Part shown: in pieces, positions 1 through 4,394 of the stretch
Layout: the number at the start of each line of letters is the position of its first letter
Numbering within the stretch: position 1 is the first letter of the stretch
DNA from: Clostridiaceae bacterium Marseille-Q3526
GTDB taxonomy: Bacteria; Bacillota; Clostridia; Lachnospirales; Lachnospiraceae
Length of the DNA stretch: 5,035 bases
Assembly: GCA_018223375.1 (NCBI GenBank)
Contig: JAGTTS010000014.1
Location: 1-5,035 of the forward strand
Reading direction: 5' to 3'
Translations under genes and position numbers: made by a program
The notes under the pieces: model-generated
Databases searched by the model: none
The model's input: only the letters and a program-made list of their open reading frames with translations
Told to the model about the DNA's origin: nothing

Positions 1-127
1 CAAATCTCCGACAAAATTCGCTATCAGCTCTCCGACTGTCAACCCATGCTCTCCGCATTTTCTTACCAGTCTTTCACAATCTGCGTCTGACAATTTCACT
101 GTGATATTTCTCTCTCGAATTGTTTCA
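1..127. repeat. Terminal direct repeat, left copy (circular overlap)
   Basis: This stretch is base-for-base identical to 4909-5035 at the other end of the window. The orf226 frame continues without interruption when 4908 is joined to 1, which gives a normal start codon and ribosome site at 159. The simplest reading is a circular molecule of about 4,908 bp whose assembled contig repeats its first 127 bases. A length of 127 matches a k-mer size commonly used in de Bruijn graph assembly, so it is an assembly overlap and not a biological repeat. Confidence 0.95.
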
Positions 128-159
128 ATTTCTTTCTTCTGCTGTTCTCCATTAAACAT
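1..159 (-). CDS. orf226, 5' part (start codon to circular join)
   Basis: These 159 bases encode residues 1-53 of the 226-residue protein that continues at 4908. The start is the ATG at 159-157, giving MFNGEQQKKEIETIRERN. A ribosome site AGAGAGG (168-174) lies 8 nt upstream, which decides the start. The first 17 residues form a short basic/acidic helix before the predicted ribbon-helix-helix strand at residue 18. The mob promoter lies about 160 bp upstream, and a copy of the repeat AGTGATAGCCA sits just before the ribosome site (181-191). Confidence 0.85.
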   Translation of the reverse strand, partial: MFNGEQQKKEIETIRERNITVKLSDADCERLVRKCGEHGLTVGELIANFVGDL

Positions 160-180
160 AAAAAATACCTCTCTTTCATG

Positions 181-191
181 TGGCTATCACT
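181..191 (-). repeat. Dispersed 11-bp repeat AGTGATAGCCA, copy 1
   Basis: On the minus strand this copy reads AGTGATAGCCA. It lies just upstream of the orf226 ribosome site and is preceded by TTGTTG at the distance at which copy 3 has its -35 box. Copies 1 and 3 share 12 bases (AGTGATAGCCAC). It could be an operator or accessory-protein site; function is inference. Confidence 0.65.
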
Positions 192-200
192 CAACAAATT

Positions 201-216
201 ACCGCACATTTGCGGT
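201..216. repeat. Perfect small palindrome ACCGCA-CATT-TGCGGT
   Basis: Six-base perfect arms around a 4-nt loop, in the leader of the mob operon and between the orf226 start and the G-run/oriT candidate. It may be a leader hairpin in the mRNA or an operator. A weak minus-strand promoter-like pair (TTGAAA then TAATTT, 16-nt spacer) would flank it, but its -10 is poor. Confidence 0.5.
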
Positions 217-220
217 CTTT

Positions 221-300
221 CAAGGGGGGATTGAAGGGGGGCTTGCCCACCCTCACAAGTTCTAAAGTGTAGCCTTTTGGCTATCACTTTAGGGAACTTG
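221..300. other. Candidate oriT: G-runs, GGGCTTGCCCACCC core and 45-nt inverted repeat
   Basis: Two AAGGGGGG runs 12 bp apart (222-229, 234-241) lead into GCTTGCCCACCC (241-252). Next comes an inverted repeat: left arm 256-274, TTTT loop 275-278, right arm 279-300, with 19 paired bases and three unpaired. MOBP origins of transfer usually combine an inverted repeat with a nearby C(T)TG/C nick core and lie upstream of the mob genes, as here. RP4-type and pC221-type nick cores are comparable in style, but I cannot fix the nick or the strand. Confidence is modest because no known oriT is matched in full. Confidence 0.4.
278..288 (-). repeat. Dispersed 11-bp repeat AGTGATAGCCA, copy 2
   Basis: Same orientation as copies 1 and 3. 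It forms one arm of the inverted repeat at 256-300; the other arm holds a slightly degenerate version lacking one base (AAGTGTAGCC). Confidence 0.65.
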
Positions 301-327
301 CAACATACCACACACCACTAATATACT
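298..327 (+). promoter_or_regulatory. Possible plus-strand promoter facing the large hairpin
   Basis: TTGCAA (298-303, four of six) and TATACT (322-327, five of six) are separated by 18 nt. The -10 overlaps that of the mob promoter on the other strand. Transcription from about 334 would run through the hairpins at 370-387 and 396-572 and could end at the hairpin at 618-676. This is a weak call, based only on similarity to consensus. Confidence 0.3.
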
Positions 328-348
328 ATAGTGGCTATCACTTGTCAA
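320..348 (-). promoter_or_regulatory. Sigma-70 promoter of the mobilization operon
   Basis: On the minus strand a perfect -35 TTGACA (348-343) is followed by a 17-nt spacer and a -10 TATATT (325-320, five of six consensus bases). Transcription should start near 313, giving an untranslated leader of about 155 nt before orf226. The -35 lies inside the palindrome CACTTGTCAAGTG (339-351), the 11-bp repeat fills part of the spacer, and a CCACTA/TAGTGG palindrome (315-334) spans the -10. The promoter is therefore placed for repression by a DNA-binding protein such as MobC or orf226. Confidence 0.75.
332..342 (-). repeat. Dispersed 11-bp repeat AGTGATAGCCA, copy 3 (in mob promoter)
   Basis: This copy begins directly after the -35 TTGACA of the mob promoter and fills most of the -35/-10 spacer. 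A protein bound here would block the promoter. All three copies face the same way, at spacings of 97 and 54 bp. Confidence 0.65.
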
Positions 349-369
349 GTGGGGTGTGTTGTGGTGCGT

Positions 370-387
370 GGATTATGCCAATAATCC
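370..387. repeat. Perfect 7-bp hairpin GGATTAT-gcca-ATAATCC
   Basis: Seven-base perfect arms and a 4-nt loop, between the mob promoter and the large hairpin. No T-run follows on either strand, so it is not an obvious terminator. It may be part of the origin or an operator. Confidence 0.5.
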
Positions 388-395
388 AGTGGAGC

Positions 396-572
396 TTACT
401 TCCTCTTAGGTGCTGAGGGAATGGAAAAAAGAGATAGTCAAGGGCTTGTTTTTTTCTCTGCAGCTATGAGCTTCCGCTTGCGGATCAGCGAATGGCAGCA
501 GTGAAAAAAATTGTCGCAGACAACCCTTTACTCTCTCTTTTTGGAATGGACAATGCTCCTATGAGGAAGTAA
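396..572. other. Large branched imperfect hairpin (candidate single-strand origin or structured RNA)
   Basis: The outer arms 396-444 and 524-572 pair in perfect register, with about 36 of 49 positions complementary, including ten in a row at the base (396-405 with 563-572) and nine in a row at 426-434 with 534-542. An inner arm (449-472 with 487-510) contains tttttttc paired with gaaaaaaa and ctgc paired with gcag, and is capped by CCGC-tt-GCGG (474-483). A separate small hairpin TTGTC-gca-GACAA (511-523) makes a three-way junction. There is no coding sequence. Large imperfect hairpins of this size are typical of single-strand origins of small Gram-positive plasmids, but known sso box sequences were not seen. 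A regulatory RNA is the alternative. Confidence 0.55.
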
Positions 573-617
573 CGGAACGGTCGTGCTGTCGTTTCCCCCT
601 CTGGCATTGTAGCCAAC

Positions 618-676
618 AAAAAAGAGTATCAAGGGTAAACTGTACAGTCGTTCCGACTGCCCTTGACACTCTTTTT
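618..676. terminator. Bidirectional terminator-like hairpin downstream of rep
   Basis: Arms 619-635 and 660-676 pair at 16 of 17 positions (AAAAAGAGTATCAAGGG with its partner; one mismatch at 628/667). An inner hairpin CAGTCG-ttc-CGACTG lies at 645-659. On the minus strand the stem ends in six T (618-623), fitting a terminator for rep, whose stop is about 35 bp upstream. On the plus strand it ends in five T (672-676), so it could also stop transcription toward rep. The stem sequence resembles the base of the large hairpin at 426-444 / 524-542. Confidence 0.65.
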
Positions 677-709
677 CTTATGGCTCTTGGGTAATTAAGG
701 GGAAATGAC

Positions 710-2107
710 TTAAAGGGCTTCGCCCTCTTTCCACCACTTCAATACAGTGTGTCGGCTCAATCCAGTATCACGCTCACAATCTATTTTCTTTCCGTCTGGG
801 TGGTTCGCCTGCCATTCTTCGACAATCTTCGCCTTGTCTGGTCTGCCCCCATTAGTACATTCTCCCATTTCAACCTTAAAAGCCCTTTGGTTATTCATGT
901 ACTTAACGTGTACCGCTTGCTTTCTTCCATTCCGTTTATTTGGTGGTATAGCTACCTTTGTCTGCTTCTCTATCCATTCCCTGCTTGCCATAGTGGAAAG
1001 TAGCTTATTATCAGCTTTAAGGGCTTTCAATGCGTCCTTTACGTCCTCTCTGGTAAAGTGGTTGTCCTCGTCATCAGTTAGGCTTTCCAGATGTTCCAGA
1101 AAAGAATATGCGTCCTGCCTTATCTGCCTTTCTGGTATGCCACATTTCAAGCCATAGGCACATAAAGCCATGATTGAGAAGTACCGACCGCCTACTCTGA
1201 CCTCTCCGTTTATCTTGCCTTTCCACCACTCATAAAGGGCTTGATTGCATACCCATGTGCCTTTTTTCTTCGGTCTGCCCTCAACAACCCTCTCTTGATA
1301 CCACTCTGGGTACAGCTTCTTGGCTTCTTCCAGTGACAGCTTGCTCTTTTCCTGCTTCGGCTTCTCCTGCAATCCAGACAAATCAACCGTACACTTCGGT
1401 ATGCTTGCCTTTATATCTTCCAGTGTATAGCGGTTTTCTGACAGCTTATAGGCTTTTACTGGGTACTCTGCCCCTAGCTTGCTCTGACTGCCTACGCACC
1501 TAAAACCTTGATAGATACCCGTTATGTCGGGGCTGTCTGGTCTGATACTGCTTGTATCGTTCCACAACCGCCTTATAAATGCTTCTTTGAGGTCTGACAA
1601 GGTATCTTCCAGATTGTGATATAACTGTACTGGTTCCTGCAAGAAGTAATATAGGTGTACCCCCTTGCCACTGCTCACAAGATATGTCGGTCTAAGCTGT
1701 ACCCCATTTCCGAACTGCTTTAAGAGGTTCTTTAGCTGTTGCTTTCCCACATAATCAATATCTATTGCCACCGCATACAGCTCATGGGCGTTCTTCTTGG
1801 TGTGGCTCTTGCCGTAGAACGATATGGGCGGTATGAGTCCGAACTCGTCCCCCACTACCTTATCCAGTCTTTCCAGACTATCATCAACTACCCACTGTTT
1901 TGTCCTGCCCTTTCCAGATGGTCTTATCTGGGTTGCTATGATATTGCCTTTTCCGTCCTGCTCCCTGCTCTGCAGGCTACCCTCTGGGAACAGCTCACGA
2001 TAGAAGTCATGGGGACTTACTTCTGGGTATCCCCTTTCAATCATCAGCTCTTCTTTTTCCTTGTATGCCTTTCTCCATTCATGTCTTGTCTTGTCATTCC
2101 TACGCAT
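710..2107 (-). CDS. rep: Plasmid replication protein with AEP primase-like core, PriCT-like domain and C-terminal HTH
   Basis: A 465-residue protein with ATG at 2107 and a ribosome site AGGTGA (2114-2119) 6 nt upstream. The core carries the three motifs of archaeo-eukaryotic primase/polymerases: Asp116 and Asp118 in YAVAIDIDYV (motif I), SSGKGVHLYYFL at 145-156 with His151 (motif II), and FRCVGSQSKLG at 202-212 (motif III). Residues about 305-345 (GGRYFSIMALCAYGLKCGIPE and the following helix) look like a PriCT domain. Residues about 424-463 form a helix-turn-helix (CERDTGLSRHTVLKWWK) that probably binds the origin. The order primase, PriCT, HTH recalls ColE2-type Rep proteins, which make their own primer at the origin; equivalence is inference. 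It is the only replication gene and is transcribed separately from the mob operon, ending about 35 bp before a terminator-like hairpin. The N-terminal 40 residues are basic and helical. No helicase motif (Walker A) is visible. Confidence 0.9.
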   Translation of the reverse strand: MRRNDKTRHEWRKAYKEKEELMIERGYPEVSPHDFYRELFPEGSLQSREQDGKGNIIATQIRPSGKGRTKQWVVDDSLERLDKVVGDEFGLIPPISFYGKSHTKKNAHELYAVAIDIDYVGKQQLKNLLKQFGNGVQLRPTYLVSSGKGVHLYYFLQEPVQLYHNLEDTLSDLKEAFIRRLWNDTSSIRPDSPDITGIYQGFRCVGSQSKLGAEYPVKAYKLSENRYTLEDIKASIPKCTVDLSGLQEKPKQEKSKLSLEEAKKLYPEWYQERVVEGRPKKKGTWVCNQALYEWWKGKINGEVRVGGRYFSIMALCAYGLKCGIPERQIRQDAYSFLEHLESLTDDEDNHFTREDVKDALKALKADNKLLSTMASREWIEKQTKVAIPPNKRNGRKQAVHVKYMNNQRAFKVEMGECTNGGRPDKAKIVEEWQANHPDGKKIDCERDTGLSRHTVLKWWKEGEAL

Positions 2108-2126
2108 ATTTTTTCACCTACTTAGA

Positions 2127-2142
2127 TATATTATATAATATA
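2127..2142. repeat. Perfect 16-bp AT-only palindrome in the rep leader
   Basis: TATATTATATAATATA reads the same on both strands and lies 8 bp upstream of the rep ribosome site. It could be an easily melted origin element, an operator, or a weak hairpin in the rep leader. No iterons were found beside it. Confidence 0.45.
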
Positions 2143-2198
2143 CTGCCCCTTGCTTCGCTTGCCCGCTAATCTTATCAATGAGTTTTTGCACATTTTTT

Positions 2199-2227
2199 AT
2201 TATATAAAAAGCAGGAGCTTTTTACAA
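2199..2227 (-). promoter_or_regulatory. Candidate rep promoter overlapping the mob terminator
   Basis: On the minus strand TTGTAA (2227-2222, four of six -35 bases) is followed by a 17-nt spacer and a perfect -10 TATAAT (2204-2199). Transcription would start near 2192, giving an 85-nt leader before rep. A second TATAAT occurs in the AT palindrome at 2127-2142 but has no fitting -35. Confidence 0.5.
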
Positions 2228-2242
2228 GATATTCTCCTGCTT
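2206..2242 (-). terminator. Rho-independent terminator of the mobilization operon
   Basis: On the minus strand AAGCAGGAG (2242-2234) pairs with CTCCTGCTT (2217-2209) around a 16-nt loop and is followed by T residues (2210-2206). It lies about 65 bp beyond the stop of the membrane protein gene, so it should end the mob transcript. A promoter for rep appears to overlap its loop and T-run. Confidence 0.75.
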
Positions 2243-2252
2243 CGATATTCCA

Positions 2253-2312
2253 TATTGACCTATTATGCACCGATTTAGGACTATTCCGAAATAGGTGCTT
2301 GATAGGTCAATA
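2253..2312. repeat. 60-bp imperfect palindrome at the end of the mob operon
   Basis: Arms of 30 bp centred at 2282.5 match at 25 of 30 positions with no gaps. The outer arms TATTGACCTAT (2253-2263) and ATAGGTCAATA (2302-2312) are perfect for 11 bp, and GCACC/GGTGC and ATTT/AAAT match further in. The right arm includes the TGA stop of the membrane protein gene. It is separate from the terminator just downstream. It could be a Rep-binding or recombination site, or a 3' mRNA-stabilising hairpin. Confidence 0.6.
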
Positions 2313-3320
2313 ATATCCTCTGGACTGCCTATATCCCTTTATGTACCACCTCACGCCCACGTATAACACGTGGGTAATAATCAGCAATAAAAGAAGATTG
2401 ATAGGGAGTACCGCCCTTATAGGCTCTGCAAAGAATACAATCACTGCTAGGCTTGCCAGTGCGACAGCTAGGCTTGTCGTGTCGGCATAATCACTTTTGT
2501 AATTCTGATATACCCAGTCTGCACCGAAAAAGAGAAGCAAGACCGCCCCACCGCCTACCAGAACAACAACCGCTATCAGGATAAGCCAGTGTACTATAAA
2601 CGCAACTATCTCCTGCGGTATCTTATCCCCTATCTGCGAAGCCCATTTTGCCAGTTGTAAGAGCTTTTCTAAGGCTGTTAATAGAAAAGCCCATATAGTA
2701 CCAAAAAATGCCTTAAAATCGCTTACAAAGCGTTCTGAACGCACTGCTGTGAATACAGTACAAAGCACCCCATAGGCAAGCGAACCAAAGAAAACTCCGT
2801 CAAGGGCTATTCTCTTGCCCTGATAAGCCGATTCTAGGCTTTTTCTCCTGCTGTTATACATTTGTTGGGCTTTCTCATTTACAAGCTCTTTCTGGTGGCT
2901 TCTGGTGTCCTCTGCGTCAATCTTTGCCTTGTTCGCTTCGGCTTGTGTCCTTGCAAGTTCTCTTTCCCTTTCTGCATACTCTTTTTTAACGGTCTCTACC
3001 TCCGTCATAGCTTCGGCTTCGGCTCTTTGCCTTGCTTTCTCTAGCTCTCTGTTCTGCTTCTCTAGCTCTGCGTTCTGCTTCTTGATTAAGTCGCTCTTGT
3101 TGTATATCTCTTCCTTTTCGTTCAGCTTTACTATTATCTCGCTTTTCTTCTGAAGCTCGCTCATCAGCGTTGAGTTGATTGAGGAAAGCTCCGATATTTG
3201 GTGTTCCAGTTCCGTTATTCTCTGGGATTGCTGTTCTAGCAAGCTGTTCTCTTGCTCGTTGCACTGCTTCGGCTCTGGCAAGCTCTGTCTGCTTGCTTCG
3301 TGCATTGATTTCAAACCCAC
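2307..3320 (-). CDS. Nested coiled-coil, multi-membrane-span mobilization protein (MobB-like by position)
   Basis: A 337-residue protein starting with GTG at 3320-3318, 9 nt after a strong ribosome site AAAGGAGG (3330-3337) that lies inside the relaxase gene. A TTG at 3341 opens the frame earlier but precedes that site. Residues about 24-155 form a long charged coiled coil (blocks such as QRITELEHQISEL and KKQNAELEKQNRELEK). Hydrophobic segments follow at about 171-192, 202-222, 238-265, 282-299 and 307-326, so four or five membrane helices are likely, with a short basic tail. From memory it resembles clostridial proteins annotated DUF6040 beside relaxases; I could not check this. By position it matches the nested MobB of RSF1010 and pC221 and MbeB/MbeD of ColE1, which help the relaxosome meet the secretion machine. 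A membrane anchor for the relaxase is my inference. It is the last gene of the operon and is followed by a 60-bp palindrome and a terminator. Confidence 0.85.
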   Translation of the reverse strand: MGLKSMHEASRQSLPEPKQCNEQENSLLEQQSQRITELEHQISELSSINSTLMSELQKKSEIIVKLNEKEEIYNKSDLIKKQNAELEKQNRELEKARQRAEAEAMTEVETVKKEYAERERELARTQAEANKAKIDAEDTRSHQKELVNEKAQQMYNSRRKSLESAYQGKRIALDGVFFGSLAYGVLCTVFTAVRSERFVSDFKAFFGTIWAFLLTALEKLLQLAKWASQIGDKIPQEIVAFIVHWLILIAVVVLVGGGAVLLLFFGADWVYQNYKSDYADTTSLAVALASLAVIVFFAEPIRAVLPINLLLLLIITHVLYVGVRWYIKGYRQSRGYY

Positions 3321-4113
3321 GCTCCAGTTCCTCCTTTCCAAAATCCATATTGTAATACTTCTGTAGCTTGTTATCCCTTATTTTACAAGCCTTTTCCCCT
3401 GCGTTTTCCCTGGCTAAATCAGTCCAGGTAATATACTTGTGGTTGTCCTGCCAGTCGGTCTTATAGCCCCTCTGCTCCATGCGTTCTATAAAGTCCTGCC
3501 GACTGGTGGCGGTTTCTTTACAGTCCAGAACCGCAAGGGCTATATCCTGCACATAACTCTTTACTTTCCCCTGCTCTGCTTGCTTCAAGATGTTATATGT
3601 GTCCTTGTTCCATGCAACTGTTTCCTCTCTCTCTTCTCCGGAGAACGTCTTGCCCTTTTCCGGTACGTGAAGCCCTTGCTCTCTGCTCTGCTCGTTGCAC
3701 CTTTCTTTAAGGTCTTTGAGGTCTTGATTGCTCCATTGTAGCTTATGTCCGTCCTCATAATTCACGCTGTTCACGATAAAATGAGAGTGAATGTGTCCTC
3801 GGTCTATATGGGTTGCAATAAGCACCTCATGCCCTTTCCATGCTTCTGTATTCTTAGCAAGCTCGATAGCGTTCTTATGGGCTTGCTCTGGTGTGATATG
3901 CTCGTCCTCATGGTAGCTCTGAACAAAGTGCTTGTAGGTTCTGCCCCCAGTCTTGCCCCATAGCTCCTTAGTGGCTTGCATTTCGTCCTTTACTGTATCA
4001 GCTTCACAATGCAGACCGCTGACAAGCTTCTCCTCTGTCTTTTCCTCTTTTGTCACATAATCAAGGGCTTGCCCTATCCCTGCTTTTGAAGATACTGCTT
4101 TAATAACTGCCAT
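2986..4113 (-). CDS. MOBP-type relaxase / mobilization nuclease
   Basis: A 375-residue relaxase of the Relaxase/Mobilization nuclease family (Pfam PF03432 by motif). It would nick one strand at oriT, stay covalently bound to the 5' end and pilot it into a recipient. Visible motifs: Tyr19 in LDYVTKEEKT, the likely catalytic tyrosine; the block HFVQSYHEDEHITPEQAHK (62-80); and the metal-binding motif III, with His102, Asp104, His107, His109, His111 and Asn115 inside HIDRGHIHSHFIVN. The nuclease domain covers about 1-180. The C-terminal third is rich in Arg, Glu and Gln, is probably helical, and ends in a basic Ser/Arg/Gly tail. The ATG at 4113 lies 40 bp inside the end of mobC. Its ribosome site is poor (GAGAAG), so coupling to mobC translation is likely. 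The 3' 335 bp also encode the start of the next gene in another frame. No helicase or primase domain is fused. Confidence 0.95.
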   Translation of the reverse strand: MAVIKAVSSKAGIGQALDYVTKEEKTEEKLVSGLHCEADTVKDEMQATKELWGKTGGRTYKHFVQSYHEDEHITPEQAHKNAIELAKNTEAWKGHEVLIATHIDRGHIHSHFIVNSVNYEDGHKLQWSNQDLKDLKERCNEQSREQGLHVPEKGKTFSGEEREETVAWNKDTYNILKQAEQGKVKSYVQDIALAVLDCKETATSRQDFIERMEQRGYKTDWQDNHKYITWTDLARENAGEKACKIRDNKLQKYYNMDFGKEELERGFEINARSKQTELARAEAVQRAREQLARTAIPENNGTGTPNIGAFLNQLNADERASEEKRDNSKAERKGRDIQQERLNQEAERRAREAEQRARESKAKSRSRSYDGGRDR

Positions 4114-4394
4114 ACTTCTCTCACTTCTTTCATGGTGTTTGGTAGCTCCTGCTTATAGTCTACATAGCCATTTTCATTGAGCTTCTTCGCTATCTGGTTG
4201 AGGTTGTTCCCCTGCCTTTTCAGTTCTGGGTATATCTCTTTCAGTCCGTCCAAATTGACAACCTGCTTCTGTGTGAGTGCTTCAATGATATACTGCTGTT
4301 GGCTCTTTCCAGACTGCTCCACCTTTTTCTTAATAGCTTCAAGTTCTTCCTCTGAAACCCTTATAACTATCTGCTTCGGTCTTGTCCTATTCAT
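4074..4394 (-). CDS. mobC: MobC-family relaxosome accessory protein
   Basis: A 106-residue protein beginning MNRTRPKQIVIRVSEEE. The ATG at 4394-4392 has a strong ribosome site GGAGGAA (4402-4408) 7 nt upstream, so I prefer it over the longer frame opening at 4457. Residues 8-40 form a ribbon-helix-helix DNA-binding unit (IVIRVSEEELEAIKKK, then SGKSQQQYIIEAL). Residues 59-73 carry the MobC signature (KRQGNNLNQIAKKLN). A C-terminal helix (about 86-104) follows. Proteins of this family bind oriT, help melt the nick region and recruit the relaxase, and some repress their own operon. It overlaps orf226 by 8 bp upstream and the relaxase by 40 bp downstream, so all are likely read from one mRNA. Size and motif are normal for the family. 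It is encoded immediately upstream of a MOBP relaxase, the usual arrangement. Confidence 0.93.
   Translation of the reverse strand: MNRTRPKQIVIRVSEEELEAIKKKVEQSGKSQQQYIIEALTQKQVVNLDGLKEIYPELKRQGNNLNQIAKKLNENGYVDYKQELPNTMKEVREVWQLLKQYLQKQG

Larger units (their letters stand above)
160..709. other. Non-coding control and origin region
   Basis: About 550 bp between the rep stop and the orf226 start contain no convincing gene on either strand. Instead they hold the mob operon promoter, three copies of an 11-bp repeat, G-runs with a candidate oriT, a 45-nt inverted repeat, small palindromes at 201-216, 339-351 and 370-387, a large branched hairpin (396-572) and a bidirectional terminator-like hairpin (618-676). 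These are listed separately. The plasmid's oriT, and possibly a replication origin, most likely lie here. Confidence 0.8.

Noticed and set aside
1..127. Terminal repeats as biological direct repeats of a phage or integrated element
   Set aside because: They fall inside one gene that is only intact when the ends are joined, and 127 fits an assembly k-mer overlap.
96..311. 71-residue open frame on the minus strand, upstream of and overlapping orf226
   Set aside because: It runs through the candidate oriT, the inverted repeat and the leader, has unlikely composition, and conflicts with orf226, which has a clear ribosome site and continues across the join.
160..709. CRISPR array or iteron array
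   Set aside because: Only three short repeats at unequal spacing occur, and no regular spacer pattern or cas-like gene is present.
747..2125. Several plus-strand open frames of 80-136 residues opposite rep
   Set aside because: They are antisense shadows of a well-supported gene: rich in Leu, Ser, Cys and Phe, with no recognisable motifs.
2253..2312. dif/Xer-type recombination site
   Set aside because: The arms do not resemble the XerC/XerD half-sites known from dif, and no recombinase gene is present on the element.
3321..3341. TTG at 3341 or ATG at 3305 as the start of the nested membrane protein
   Set aside because: The TTG lies before the strong AAAGGAGG, with no site of its own, and the ATG is too far from it. 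The GTG at 3320 is at the right distance.
2986..3341. Relaxase and membrane protein as one gene split by a frameshift
   Set aside because: The relaxase ends in a typical basic tail, the frames overlap for 335 bp, and the second frame has its own ribosome site and start. Nested genes explain this better than an error.
2862..3963. Plus-strand open frames opposite the relaxase and membrane protein genes
   Set aside because: Their low-complexity Ser/Phe/Leu composition mirrors the coiled-coil and charged residues on the real strand. No motif or operon context supports them.
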